The notes: generated by a model not told the origin, from the sequence alone. A stretch of 64,000 nucleotides of DNA from Liolophura sinensis (GCF_032854445.1 NC_088295.1:31800470-31864469); one strand, 5' to 3'; shown: positions 1 through 13,384, numbered from the stretch's first letter. Program-made: numbers and translations.

Positions 1-460
1 TAAGTTCACAGAAATAGGTAAATCCACAGTTCCTCGTAAATACCTCAAATGAAAGACAACACTGGCATACAGCCGGTCGTACTCAAGACCCATCACGATG
101 CCTTGTATCAACCTCTTTGCAAGCCACACTCTTCTCTTGGTAACTGATTAGCGGTAACGTCCGTGCCGGGCGCTAAAAGTTCAGTTGTCGGGTCTTTATA
201 CAAAGTTGTCTCCACAACTTCCAGTAGAAATGGGATAAAGGCACGTCAAGAAATAAAGAGACGATGAGCAGTATAAGGTCAGAATAGAAATCCAAAACAC
301 AAAACTAATTGGCTTTTCAAAAATGAATGCGTCAACTAACACGAACGCTCAGTAGCTCTCAAAACAAAATTCCTATCTTGCAAAATGGACTTTACAAGCA
401 AACTGGGTTGTAGACTGCTCACTCGAACAACATACGACAATTCACTAGTTTCCGTGGACA
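1..460. other. Gene-free flank
   Basis: No open frame with coding character, splice-flanked exon or repeat could be recognised here. Confidence 0.5.
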
Positions 461-1029
461 TTAAAGGAGAAGAAAATTTTAAAAAGTGACACTATAGGCT
501 GGAAAGAACACATTTTTTTCTATCTGGTGGTGCCCGGTGCATATTTTGCGATTTGTCCTCGCCATACACGTAAAGCCTGAAAACGGCAAAGCTGGCGTAA
601 ATCGCTGAGCTCGTCACGTCCTCCATCTTTAACGCCCTGTAATTTATGCTGGGGGTGTGTTGCCTCTCAGCCAATGAGAATCGTTATAACTGCCGGCTTG
701 TTCATGTAAACTCGGAACCTACGTCAAACATTCCGGTTTCGAACAACAAGAACTGTACTGTTCGCTACTTTCTGGGAAGAAGAGTTCTACCGGAAATGTA
801 CCATCTGCATTCCGGCGGTTTCCGACGGCAGTTCTCTTCCTAACACAGAAGACTTCAGGACTAGTTCTTTGGCAAAATGGAGTTGCCCACAGCTAATTTT
901 TGCGCTACTTTATTTATGATTTATCAACTTGAGGTACATATCAGAATTTTTTTATGGCATGCACCTGCGAGGAAAAGAATATTCTTTTCAGTGGTATTTG
1001 ATTGATATTTAAATTTTCTTCTCCTTTAA
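461..1029 (+). mobile_element. Short inverted-repeat DNA transposon (MITE), copy 1
   Basis: A 569-bp element with terminal inverted repeats: the left end reads TTAAAGGAGAAGAAAAT and the right end is its reverse complement. TTAA stands at both outer ends, as expected for piggyBac-type TTAA target use, though the repeat itself does not look like a textbook piggyBac end. A diverged second copy lies at 36441-37008 in the opposite orientation, which fixes both boundaries. There is no transposase frame, so it is non-autonomous. The small open frames inside it are not taken as genes. Confidence 0.8.
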
Positions 1030-4000
1030 TGATAAACATTTTAACAACAATTCATAGTAGGGCAGAACAATGAAATAAACGCAGTGTATTAAATGTGATG
1101 TCACAACAATATTGTTAAATGATTCAAAAGTTTTGAAAAGTTATAACCCTACCCGCTTTGTCAATTTTGGAAATTATTACCACTTCTGAACGGTCAAAAG
1201 GCAAGGACGAGGCTGATTTTCTGTTGTGTTCTAAAAAAAACAGCAGAACTACGATTGCATTTGTTGTGATCGACTTTTTGCCAAATGTTTCCCCTACAGC
1301 CTCTTTCATTTAATCAGCTGAGAAAAGAATACATCTGTGTGAACTATCTTTATTAGTGCTAATCTGTAAAGTCCGCATATTTGTGTTTAGCCCCGTAATA
1401 CTCGATCAACTCTTCCATTTATAATATATTTTATCAATTATAGATTACCTTATGTATTTCTTAACATATTTTTCTCAGGAGTTAGGCGTTGCCCTTAGCT
1501 TACATCTTGGCCAGGGCTTGTTTCTTTAATATTTCATTCATCCACTTGGCGTATTGCAAACTAGACCTTGCGGTGTGAGCAGGGAGCGTAGCATGAGGAA
1601 TGGTATAATGTCTTCGGGTAAAAAATGTCCAATAAACCCACAACGTCGATTGACCTTGTCCTCATGAGGTAACATCATTTTTTTCTAATTTTAATTGCTA
1701 TTACTATCAAAAAGATGTAGGGGACTGGTACGTGGTTTTAAGACTCCTGGTTTCCATTGTTCTCGGAGCCTGGGTGGATAATAAGCGATCGATAGAACAT
1801 TCCGCAGAGCATGACATACAACGATCACCAATGTCAAATGTCAAAACTTTTGTGCGCTGAACAAATGAAATATTACGCAATATATAAATATTACGAAATA
1901 TTACAATTCCTGATATCCCATCGTGAGAGTAACTAACCACAAGTTAGTGGTCACTCTCTACTTCGTGTAGCGAGAGGTAAATTGGGGTGAAGTTCACGAC
2001 TAGCCTACGACAGTCACGAACAGTTTGCGAAAGCGCTATGATCGATGATGATATCTCTTCGACGCTTCCGGAATGAATATGTCACGAATGCAACCGACAG
2101 CTTTGCCAATATTTACGGAACTTTTACGAATACTTACCAATCATTACGAACTTACACAACTTTTCAACGTTTTAAAATTGTCGCCGACATGAAAAATAAT
2201 ACAGGAATTCATCACGAACGCTGTGTACCGAGTTATACAGTACTCGGTACATAAAATGTTAAATACAGAGAAGTAACAGAGCTTGGCAGTTGTAAAGAGT
2301 AGGCTCATCCCTTTGCTAGTCAATGAGCCCCTTCTCAGATGTATATGGTGAAAATTTCTTCAATGAATTGACGTCACGTTGTTACAACCGCAACCTTAAA
2401 ACTTCCGTTTTTATTCAACTGGTAGCCTACCAGCAGTGCATACGTTCCTTGCAACCACACTTCTCTCGTTAGCTCAGCTCCCCAGCCCAACTGCTTCTGA
2501 TGGTGTACAGACGTTGAATAAAAGCTGAGAAGAGTGACAGAATCGCGGGCAGTCGTGATCTACAGGGCGCATCATCGAGTGATTATGAGGTTAAACGAAC
2601 GTTTCATCGACTATTATCAGCGGTATGAGGTTTCGTTACACCGTCTGCATCAGGTGCAACTTCGGAGTAAGTAGAGCTATCTACGCGCAAACAAATACGT
2701 CTTCGTGGTTGTCTGACAGTCTTAATCCCTTTTGACTAATGCCAAATTCTGTTCTGATAATCCAGTTGGGTAGGACGCTAACACCAAGACGAAAGAATCG
2801 TGCCCTGAAATAAATCGTATTTGAGAGTTTACATATTTGGTTGACGGGTTCTCCATTGGTGTTTGGAATAAGTAGTCCTTGTTTGATGAGTCCGCTTCTC
2901 AGCTTTTCTGGACATGGACGCAGCCAGTTAGTTTGTAACGCTAGAAAAATTGCATTAGGAAGTAATTTTTAATAATGACTTTGTGGTGCAATGAGAATGT
3001 AAAGGAAAGTATGCTACCAATCAACACATTATGGTGTACAATAATGCTCTGGGTTTTGGTTACCTTAATCCGAAGTTGGAAAGAATAACTTTTTACCAAA
3101 CAAGGTGCTAGTCTAAAACATGTTTTTTTTTTCTACGCTGTTGGCTGATATAAGGTATTAACTTTTAAGCTCAGTTACGTATGAAACATTTGTCTTTTGC
3201 CACGCGATTTTACAATTTAAAAAATTCAATTAAAAAAGCCTGGACCAAACAAAATGCATGTCATGTCATTAAGATCCAAAATATTCATTTCGTGTCAGAA
3301 GACTATATTGGCATACATATATGTATAAAACAATATGGCATACTAAGCGAGTGCCTACGGCACAGCTCGGAGTCATAAACTCTAACAAAGTTGGCTTCCT
3401 TTGGCATGCCAAAATCGAAAGATACAACGGCATAAAACATTTCTTTAATGTTGCCATTACCCGATGCTTTCCCCCCTGGATAAACTGATGCGTATAGAAA
3501 CAGCTGTGTAAAGATGAAAGGCCTTGGACGTCGAAATAATAACGTTGGGTACATTAGTCTTCTGAACTCCATTTAAGTCATGTCATTACCCGTTGGTTTA
3601 AACATTGATGTTTGTTGTTACGGAGATGCCTCATGATAAATAATAAAAACTGTACGGTTTTGATCTGGAATGTGTACATGTCCATCTAACTAATCTCATT
3701 ACCCTGTTAAAGTTTATAGGGTCTGCTAGACACTAGGCTATGCATTGTGCTCAGTAATTTTATGAAATCGATTGACCCAAGGCTAAATAGCAAAGTCAAT
3801 AGGATAACACCCACAACAAAGCCTGCTACTATTTACCGTTGGGATAAATTTAAGGAAAGATGACACAGACATTATTTAGAATATAACCATCATCCGGATC
3901 CATACTCAAATCGTACATGTACTTTAAGAAACCCGGCTTAAAAATGGAGCAAAGCGAATCAAGAACCTTCTTTGAATTAACTTCGACTAGACCACGGTGT

Positions 4001-5480
4001 GTGTGCGACTTCAAACAAATCAAAAGCTATTTTTAACTGGTGCGCTGTTTGGTCGTTTGCTGCATACACTAAATGATTCCAATCAATACCACTGCATAGT
4101 GAATTTCGGCAACGTATTTGTTACTTCGATTTGGTAAATATTTGGTGATGATAATTCGAGAGGATGCTGAACAATTCATCAGCAAATAACGAAAGCGGCA
4201 GTACTATGTGCTGCTTTTTAGCGCAGACAAAGCCTGAGATTTACCGTGTGCAAAGATAATTAGGTATTTTAAAATATGCCATACCGGGTAAGCCACATTT
4301 TAGAAATATTACGTACAAAACCTTTTGTGACGTGACGGCGTCGCATTACGGCACTATACGGTCAGTCTGCCAGTTGTAATGTGAGATGGCGCATATAACG
4401 ACGTCACTTTACATGGAGATGTCACTTTTTGTCCTTATAATATAACTGGAAAATTGTTCATCACGGCATACGAAGGTGATGGCATTTTTCATAGCACAGC
4501 ATATTTGTGGAATAACCTTCTTGTATTTACTGACGACAGTTAAGAAATAATGATTTCTTATCTAGTCTTTGTTGTTCATTTTAGCACAGTGAATGTTGAA
4601 GAGTTGAAATTTTAGAACGAGGCTTAACATGCATGCATGAATTAATCAACCCTCTTCCCTCATCCGCAACATCGACCCCTGCCAAACTGCCCCGAGCTTC
4701 TGTGAATGACTCTAACTTCCAACTGAAAACAGGGGTTGAAGTATGCTTCCAGCAAATCCGTTTTTGTTTACTTGTTTCCCAAATTTCAAATCAGTTTTCG
4801 CATAAATTTCCCTGTATGCGCCATGATGTCGACTTGCCCTCTTCCTCAATGTAGTTGACCGACAACTGGGATGAATCTATACTCATCGAAACAGACATTC
4901 GTGTACCCGCCGTCAACACCTGTGATAAGCCCGGTATTTTACAATAATGTTCAACGTTGTATGTAATGTATGTGTAGTAGGAAAATCTAAAACATAATGG
5001 AATGTTTAATGCTGCTTCCCAAATTGTTTACGACTGCGTAGGATATTTACGATGGACACACATTTTTCAGTCTGTCGGTTTCTCCTAGTATACGCCTTTA
5101 CACTCTCCAGTCGGCAGGAACAGGAGTTCTTTAATGAAAAAGAAGGTATAAAAGGTACTTGTATGTCGCGAAGAGAAAAACCGTGAGGTGTTACTGACAT
5201 TAAACCTTGAGGGAGGGTGGAAACTTGATCGGAAAATATTAGATAGGACAACCACTGATCCGTTTGTCCCAGGCACGGCTTCAAGTAGACAGCATCCATA
5301 GGCTGTATTGTTAGTGAAGTCTCCAAATCACAACCCAAGCCGTTAACCGGTTAAAACTATACCCAAAATCCGATTCTCAAAGACCAGATTCGTTAATAAA
5401 ATAATCACCACAATCTCTTAAATATAGGCTATGTAATTTTAACCTAAGATAGTTACCTGAAAGTGAAAGTCGGAAAGACA
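1030..5480. other. Gene-poor intergenic stretch
   Basis: About 4.4 kb without a supportable gene. Only short open frames occur, and none has splice sites and codon character that convince. The minus-strand frame at 5006-5338 is the longest but matches no family I know. No tandem array or SINE was recognised. Confidence 0.4.
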
Positions 5481-5484
5481 TCCA

Positions 5485-5850
5485 TGTCCTTGTGTAATCT
5501 AAGCGTCAAGTCTTACATTTATACACCACTCGTAAACCATGAAGGAGCGTTCCAAGCCGATAATCATATGATGCAACACAGATAGGCTTTTCATACATTG
5601 GACAATAAATAGAACACAAATCGTTATCGTTTAGTGAATAAACCTATGTACCTGATGAGGTGCACGTTGAAAAATTATTTTCTTATTAGTTGAAGTATAA
5701 CTTTACAATTTAAGGATCGCATGTCAGGAAGACATGAGATAAATTTGTCGAGAGTTCTCTCCACTCGTTAATCTAGGTAAAACTGGTGCGACCCAACTCG
5801 GTCTTCCCGTTAATGAATATAAACTCGTACTCGCAGTCTGCACTTGCAAC
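5485..5850 (-). other. Degenerate coding-like segment, relative of 45.68-45.95 kb
   Basis: The reverse strand around 5495-5570 is roughly 75-80% identical by eye to 45683-45760. In both, one frame reads Y-D-Y-R-L-G-T or C-D-Y-R-L-G-T followed by YEW-x-x-NV-x-LDA. The left copy does not keep one frame through the whole match. It is either an old exon duplication or a fragment of a dispersed coding repeat. The function is unknown. Confidence 0.4.
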
Positions 5851-5929
5851 TCAGGATGACATGCAGTTTATTGTTATTGTAGGTGGGAACCATTATTTCG
5901 TGTCGCGATAAATAAATCCGACTGGAAAT

Positions 5930-6160
5930 TCAAGCAATACGATTGACCAAGCAATAGGACCGACCACGCCATATGAATGACCAAGCATTATGGTTGACCA
6001 AACAATAGGATAGACCAAGCAATATGACTGACCAAGCCATATGACTGACCAAGCCATATGACTGACCAAGCAATATGACTGACTAAACAATAGGATAGAC
6101 CAAGCAATATGACTGACCAAGCCATATGACTGACCAAGCAATATGACAGACCAAACAAAA
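5930..6160. repeat. 17-bp minisatellite
   Basis: About 13 head-to-tail copies of a unit built on TGACCAAGCCATATGAC, with variants AAGCAATAT and AACAATAGG. The repeat gives rise to two long minus-strand open frames that are artefacts of the period. Confidence 0.85.
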
Positions 6161-8310
6161 AAACAAATGGCATCAAATGGGACATGTCGGTTTACATACA
6201 GCTATCTTTTATAGCCCACAGTTGAATGATTTTACATTCAAATGAACACAGACACCAAATCCCATTAACGCAATGAATCAATTAATCAGTTAATGATCAC
6301 TGGGGGGATAGTTCTATCCCAAGGTCTTACATATCCATATATAACAGACTCTCAGTAGGACACTGACACATCCAGATTATGGCTCCGAGCGGTTCTACTG
6401 TTCCATATTAACTATTAAATTAGCCAGCTACTCACTTAATGAATAGCATTTACTTATTTAACACACATGCAGGCGAGTCCATCTCATAATCAAGATGAAC
6501 TGATGGCTGATATCGTTACACGGTATAACACTCCAGAGGTATGAGTTCATCCTTCAACTAGAAGAATCAGAGAAAATAGGTTATCACTGTTTGGATCACA
6601 TGTCTTTTCAGTTGAACATATGAATGGTACTGAATCATTTCTGTAATATAAACTCGCCTTATCTTAACGGGAAACAATCTCGAATATTTTTATTTGAAAT
6701 AATTCTGACAGGTAATTGCAAAGTGAAAACTGTGATTACATTGAAGTTTTTATACTCGATGGATAAATAATTAAATTCAAACAAATAAATATATGTTTTT
6801 TCCATACATATATTTTTATGTTTTGTATTTTTCTCTTATCGTTTTTTTATTTTGTGAATTTCTATGTATTGTGTAAAAGCCCATATGAGATAAGTGGAGC
6901 CAAAATCTCTCCTTATACCATATACCAAAATACGCTAGCTTCAGTGAGTTACAGGTTTAAAGATTACATTGCTGATGGCTGAACTAAAACGTTTACGTAA
7001 CATTATGTACTTAATGCATAGGGTGGATTCCATTTTTCATCTTCCATACATCCATCCACCAGTTTATACAAATAAAGGAAAAGCTGAATGTCATAAGTCT
7101 TACATATTCGTACGAGACAATAACCGGTGTGATCTAATATTCTAAAATACAGCATGGAAATAATAATAGGAGGCAAGGCCTAAAATTGCCTTCATTAGGA
7201 CTTTCGTGGCGAACGATTTCAAATTTCTAAAGCACAGGATCAAAGAACAGCAGGGAAGTCAAAATTGAGCTCATTAAGACTTGTGTGGTCAACCATTTCC
7301 AGATGAACTAAATTTTGATGGCAAAATGCTTGCATAATAGAATCGATATCTTTACCCAATATATATTACTGTGTTGGTCACGTTCCTTACACGAGTCAGC
7401 CCCATGTAGCATAAAATGCAATATAGTGGATATGCATGTTAACGTGTTAATCAACTGGGGAAAAATTGTTGCACCTATTGTGTTTTTTCCCTTGCCCTAG
7501 CACAGTTAGCATCATTTTGATCATCTAAGGTATTGATTCCGCCACAGCTAATATTTCCCCACAGAAAGCCATTGTAGCAGGATATAACATATCACGCAGT
7601 TCATCAATTATACCACATTGTTCAGCCTATGTTCAGTCATCAGTGCAGAACACTGTAAATGTATTTGCTTTCGGCTGTGTTATATTCACATTCACAAATT
7701 CAAATTTGATCGGCAATCTCATTGGCTCAAATAATCTCATCCATAAAATGTGTATTCTGGAGCCTACTGCCTTCCCTTCTTAAAATAATGGACTAACATT
7801 CGTCGCAATTTGGAATGATAGTAAAACTTTTGATAACATTCTTTTATTCCTAAAATTAAATTGTAAGGCTTGACTCATATTTTTTATGTTTATGGCGATT
7901 TTTTCGTTTATACTCAAATAAACCTAAAACTATTACACTCAGTCCTTTAAAAGTACACATACTATAGACTGTTGCATCAATATAACAATGTAAAACCCAC
8001 CCACAACTATGTTGGTTTAGCATACATATAATTATCATGTTGATAATTTCAATGCTATCTATCATGAATTGTGCTATCTTTAGACGTGGTTAAGTTAATG
8101 TATTCGTATAAGCAATAATAAACGATACCACTTCTGGGAAATATCTTTTATTCGTATACTCAATGACAATGGCAGTGGATCACAAAATAGGTATACACCA
8201 AGAGAGCAATTCATAAATCTTATATACAGCACACATGTACATCTAAGCAGTATAATAAACAATACCGCTTTTGAAAGAACTGTCTTCCATTCGTTACCCT
8301 GTAGACGACG
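6160..8310. other. Gene-free AT-rich stretch
   Basis: I see no supportable gene, RNA or repeat array in this interval. Its open frames are short and lack coding character. Confidence 0.4.
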
Positions 8311-8316
8311 TCGCCT

Positions 8317-8695
8317 TCATAAAGCATACACAACCGCTGGGCTGATGGTCTTTTCACTGCATTGTTTTCTTATTGGCATAATACGCATTGTATCGAGAGC
8401 GACTTTTAAGTGCTTATACCAGCTAGTTGGAATTTGCTTTAGCTTGTTTGTTGGATTACTGAATTTTGGACCAAAGAGATGTTCAAATCTCGGTGTCACC
8501 GAAAGAGTAAATATTTCAAGTACTATACCTGGGTCAGTCAGATGTCGTGATAGCACAATTTCGTTAACACCACCAGGATCATCGACACATATAAGGAAAT
8601 GCCGTGGGAAAACGACCTTCACCCCTCAGCAACTGGTGCGCCCTACTGCATGAAAGGCGATGAGCCATTCGCCGTTGCCAGCTGAAAAATGGACA
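8317..8695 (-). pseudogene. Possible remnant coding exon, unknown family
   Basis: The minus frame 8622-8317 (101 residues) looks protein-like: it contains VVFPRHF, a DPG-IVLEIF stretch and a SWYKHLKVAL block before its stop. A consensus-like acceptor (TTTTTCAG, minus strand) lies near 8684, and the sequence just after it reads NGEWLIAFHAVGR in the same frame before an in-frame TGA. The opposite strand is also open for 102 residues. It may be a decayed gene copy; I cannot name the family. Confidence 0.25.
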
Positions 8696-8709
8696 GTGGG
8701 CAGTGAGCT

Positions 8710-9526
8710 ACGCCCACGATATGAAGTTTTGCCAGGCCTATAATAACGGAATTAATTTCATTAATACATACCTTTTGTACCACCACACAGATGCATGGCT
8801 CTTCTCCGCTCTTTCATGATGCTTAGCCGGCGATTAGATATGAACTACATATACTCGGCAAAATACTAATCCACCTGTGGTCAATATTCACAAATGCATG
8901 AAATTCTAGACCGGGGACAAAAGTTTTGAAACTGTATACCTTTTGATCAGGTCTCAGCGTTACAAATTCCATTTTCGCAATTTCGTTTGGAAAGAATGTT
9001 TTCTTTGTTAAAATCATATAGAAGGCAGCTTATGGTCATTCAGGGTAGCGTTCTAGCATAGCACAATGGCGTCATTTTATTGACGTTAAATGTTCGTTTT
9101 CCAGTTCATCATGATGAAGTCACATTAAGGGCAGTACGACGTTACAGTAGAATCTGATAAATTGTAACGGTGTAGATGTTACGTTACAATCGATTCTTGA
9201 CTGGAGGTGCTGCTTCACACTAGTGCCACCTCCTGTGAAAATATGCAGCCACCCTATTTGATATTCAGCATATTGGCTACAAATCCTCAGTCTTTCTGTG
9301 ACGTCCTACCGTCATGTACTAGAATGCAAAATAATCTGAGAACGGGTGGATGAGGAGCCTCGGGAGAGTAGGGTCCATCTACTATGACGCGGATTTATAA
9401 GACCACGCCATGTTTGCCTTTGTGACGTCTTTTGTGACTTCATGCATGCATCTAAATCAAGCATCTGCGTGTACATAGCAACAGGGGAGATAACCTGTAA
9501 AGATAAACTGACGTCGGTATCATTAT
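8710..9526. other. Upstream flank of the 9.6-kb gene
   Basis: No gene recognised. A short hairpin-like pair (GGAGGTG and CACCTCC) lies near 9202-9234. The promoter of the following gene should fall within this stretch, but no clear TATA box or initiator could be assigned. Confidence 0.35.
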
Positions 9527-9606
9527 GACGTCATTGTATCAATAGAAAAAGTCACTCTACGATTTCTCCCCATTGGTTTGTCAATCTTCGTACATACAAG
9601 CAACAA

Positions 9607-9691
9607 ATGGAGGAGAATTTCCAAGCTAGGAAGCTCGACAGATATAGTGAATTGGAGGAACGGCAAATTATTAACGGAGCAACAGATGAGG
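9607..9691 (+). CDS. Exon 1 of the uncharacterised gene
   Basis: Encodes MEENFQARKLDRYSE and onward to residue 28. The donor is GTATGT. The frame is closed just upstream by TGA at 9526-9528, so 9607 is the only ATG available. Confidence 0.6.
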
Positions 9692-11326
9692 GTATGTAAA
9701 ACTACTAGACAGATTGGTAATTTAATTAAGTTTGAGTGTTGTGTTGAACAGGCCTCTTTGCCATTGGTTTACCAAATAGATAAGAGAGTGTATTCATCTA
9801 TATACCCCAGCCTACCAACAACTAACCCTTGCCTAGGTTCTAGCACAAAGCTCAGATTTGACACTCTTACACGCGACTTGACTTGCTCACACCATTCCAG
9901 ATGAGAACAAATATCGGGCTGTTGAGCGAAGCAATTGTTTGCCTGAGCAATATTAGACGAAATTAGGTTACATCTGTTTGTCACATGCTACGGGAATGTT
10001 GCAGGCGATAAATCACCCAGTTATCTCCGGTGTCGTGAAAATTTTCCCCCTGTTCTCCAATAGCAACTGTGCATAGATAGATAATTAATAGCTGATTTAT
10101 GTGTAACCTTGATGTATATACTGCGCACAACTTTGTAACTACCAGTAACTTAAAGTTTGACAAATTGTGTTACACATCTTGTTCACAAAGCAGTACACAT
10201 TTCCTTTTTGAGAGTTTATTAGCTTCAATGCCGAATTTTAAGGTTTTCACATCTTTCCTTTTACGTGATCACAGTGTCATGGGACATCAACCTGGTATGA
10301 CCTTCATAAGGTATGACCAGAATAAGTAATGCAGTAACTGGATAAAATAAATGAGATGCTTATGAAAAATACTGCCCACCTGAAAAAAGTCAGTCCACGA
10401 CGTGTATTGTTTTGTTTTTTTCTGTAATAGATCACTGTGTCTACTTGGTTGGATTCGTAAAGCAAAGAGGTAGTTTACACAGAATACAGCTTTGACCCGG
10501 CTAATATAAGTATGGAATGATGAGCGATCAATATATATTGGAATAATGTAGTCCGATACAAGATCGAGTTTTGAAGGTATGTGGATTTGGTTATGCCCAA
10601 TGCTTTAATTTTGTTGGATATCTTGCAGTTCAATGGTCAGCCAATGAGACCTATTCTAAGTGGGCTCACACGCACCGTTCAAGAAGGAACAAAGAGAGGC
10701 CGAACCCTCCTCCGTCTAGACCGGCCGTTTGGAGAGCTGAGAACACCAACACAGAACTCATGAAACAGACCAGGCGGACAGCCAGACCGACTCGTTTACC
10801 GCCCCTTGTTCGACCCGTTCGACCCAGCTACATGTTTGATAGCGGAAGAAACTCTTTAGTGGACAACTACTGGAAACCGAGCAAGATTCGAAGCGTGGGC
10901 AAAGTGAAGACATGCCGAGGTCGTATAAAAGTTGATTCACCTATTCCTTCCATGTATCCCGGTCGAAGATTTACAACTCAGTTTGACCACATAGAGGATG
11001 TGGAAACTTTCTCGCAGACAAGACCGCCTTCCACCCAATCCGTGGAGATGAACCAGGTTGATCCGGACAATTACAATCCGCTCATACGCCGTACATTCAG
11101 TACTAACATAGAGAATTCAAGGGTCTCTCATAGGCTGGCCACCCCAGACTGGCTAGCCAGACCGTGGATGCACAGTTCGCATTGCCCATACACTCTCACC
11201 GAGTCGCGTGAGTCGCCGGATAGTGACAGTGACACGTGGGCAGGGAATGTGCCGCAGTTGCACAAGCTTAAGAAGCCACATGACAATAAGAGATCTAAGA
11301 GTGACAAAGCAGCTAAGAACATGTAA
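9607..11326 (+). CDS. Two-exon gene, uncharacterised 260-residue protein
   Basis: I join exon 1 (9607-9691) to exon 2 (10629-11326), giving 28 + 232 residues. The first in-frame ATG after an upstream TGA (9526) is at 9607. Exon 1 ends at a GTATGT donor in phase 1, and exon 2 begins after TATCTTGCAG; the split codon makes valine and the frame continues open to TAA at 11324. The protein is hydrophilic and basic. Its N-terminus is short and charged (residues 1-28, rich in E, R and L), the middle is rich in proline and arginine (about 45-95), and the tail is lysine-rich (about 240-260). There is no signal peptide, membrane segment or domain that I recognise, so the function is unknown. A polyadenylation signal AATAAA lies at 11671. 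An intracellular, probably disordered protein is an inference from composition. Confidence 0.65.
10629..11326 (+). CDS. Exon 2 (last) of the uncharacterised gene
   Basis: Begins after TATCTTGCAG, starts with QWSANETYSKW after the split valine codon, and runs 232 residues to the stop. The open frame extends left of the acceptor to 10571, but that extension is intron. Confidence 0.7.
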
Positions 11327-11670
11327 AACCATACATCTGTAGTAAGAGATAACTTTGAATGCAAATATTTATTCCCAAGGAACAAGAAAGCACGATTATC
11401 GAATTTTTAAAGATTATATCGAACTGTCTATATTCTCTTGTATATTGTCACGTAAAACTGCTTTTTCTGATGACATTTTCATAGTAAATCTGGATTTAAC
11501 AGTTGCGAAACGAGCCAGCAGTTTGATTTGTGCAGGATCGTTTTCGCACGTATGTGCGAGTTTTAATCGACTTTCAATCACTACATGTATCCCTAAATGG
11601 AGTCATATGAAAATCCTTTCAAGATAGATTCATTTCGGACTGATGTTATATCATTATCTTGTAAATATTG

Positions 11671-11676
11671 AATAAA
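11671..11676 (+). promoter_or_regulatory. Polyadenylation signal AATAAA
   Basis: Canonical hexamer about 345 bases past the stop of the two-exon gene, in a suitable position for its 3' end. Confidence 0.5.
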
Positions 11677-11699
11677 CTGACCTTGGATGTTAATACTTC

Positions 11700-12310
11700 T
11701 GGTCGTTCACTTTATTGTATACACAAGCATGTCACCTCCACCAGTAGACAGTCACGCCTTACTTCGACTGAGATCGAATATTCTGGGCTAACATCAATGT
11801 TAATCAAACTGTTAACTTTCATGAAAGAGCCCATATTCCAAAATACTGAATAAAGACAAACCTAAATGAATAATTGGGATTTAACGGCCACATTGGCAGT
11901 GTTTCAACCATATCGTGGTGATAGGTCGTACCATACATGTACGTGGGTCTATACTCGCAGTATAGTTCCGTAACGGTGTCTACATATTTATAATGCTGTC
12001 TGAATGGAATGCCATGCGAAATACACGAGATGTGAGGACGCGCCCAGAAGGTCTGAAGGTTCTTGTATTTGTCGCAAAGTGAGGATCTGCATGTGCCAAG
12101 AATTACTAATTTAAAGTCCTTATATGGTTATATGGTTATATGGTTGATCAAAAATATAGGTAGACATGGTCTGATGTGCTCGGGGCCATGTTGGGTCTCT
12201 AACGAAATAATTTCATGGACTACCCGGAAGCATGCCATAACACTGTGTGCAATGGACCAAGTACGGTAATCTTTCTGTCAGAGATCCAAGGTCAATGCAA
12301 GTCACCGATA
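11700..12310. other. Intergenic, no gene seen
   Basis: Only a 9-bp triplication (TTATATGGT units near 12120-12145) was noticed. Confidence 0.4.
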
Positions 12311-12510
12311 GCAGTCGCATCACCCATGCAGTCGCTGTGAGTTCAAGTCCAGCTCATGCTAGCTTCCTCTCCGGCCGTAAGTGGGAAGGTCTGTAAAGGG
12401 ACCTACGGAGTCTTTGGTTTCCTCCGAGCTGTGCCGGTTTCCTGGCCGCCGTCGTATAAGTGAAATATTCTTGAGTATGGCGTAAAACACCAGTCAAATA
12501 AACAAATTAA
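12311..12510 (+). mobile_element. tRNA-derived SINE, plus orientation, truncated head
   Basis: Contains the B-box-like GAGTTCAAGTCC and the family's 3' end (CCGCCGTCGTATAAGTGAA, then TTGAGTATGGCGTAAAAC), followed by a short A/T tail. It belongs to the main SINE family of the window. The 5' tRNA-like head is degenerate. Confidence 0.8.
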
Positions 12511-13384
12511 AGTCTCATTGTCCTCTGATGCATTTCAGATACCTAATACCCCAAGGTACATATAGGGATAAATTCTACTCTTCTTGACAAAAGTGGCCTT
12601 AAGCTTTAGGGGTCTATCATTTACCGCACTTTACCTTAAATAAAATAATCAATCAAACGCCACCAAATTGTAAATCCACTCTAATTTACTGTCATTTTGG
12701 GATAGATAAAGCGCCATGTAATGCTTTGAAATGGACAAATATAGAGCCCCTCACGTTATACTTATTTGTTGTGTGTACGTATATGTATCCATTTTACTTG
12801 AAAAGTATGTCACGGTGACCTAGATCCCTGCATGTTTGGGTTACAAGCCGTTCTAGTACGGATAAACTGTGAGCCTGTTGTGTGTTTACAGGCGGGGTTG
12901 ACCTCAGCTCATTGAACTCCAAATAAGGACTGTTACGTTAATCACTGCTTATGTAGGTCTACACTCGTTCGAACGGCTTGGAGAGGGATGAGTTCATAAC
13001 TATACATAGGCAAGTTACGTTACAGTCGAATGGCTCCAAGGGAGAATACTCGGGGTTACAATTCACCTAACTGCTATGTATGAGCAGACCCTGTATATGC
13101 ACAGATCAAATTTTAATACACACCGTGCGAGCTTGGGGATACATACAGCAACGTGTTTATACAGTCGGCCCTACTGTTGACGTGTGTGGACAATAAATGG
13201 ACGGCTGCTCACACAAGTCTGTATGAGCTGACTTGGCAATGTATGTATCGGCTATGAACTCACAGCCAGAGGCGGATAGGTGTAGTACGCAGTGGAGCAC
13301 TTGTAAGTGTAAAGGTACGTGTCCTGTTTGACGGGTGTAGCCTAAGCACGTCTGATCTTGACGTTTACAATACGAGTATAACAT
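12511..13384. other. Intergenic, no gene seen
   Basis: No exon-like frame or repeat was recognised between the SINE and the satellite array. Confidence 0.4.

Noticed and set aside
2045-2254. 69-residue plus frame rich in Thr, Phe and Tyr
   Set aside because: Low-complexity composition; no splice or promoter support.
5893-6185. Minus frames with repeated GQSYGLVSHIAW-like motifs
   Set aside because: Translation of the 17-bp minisatellite.
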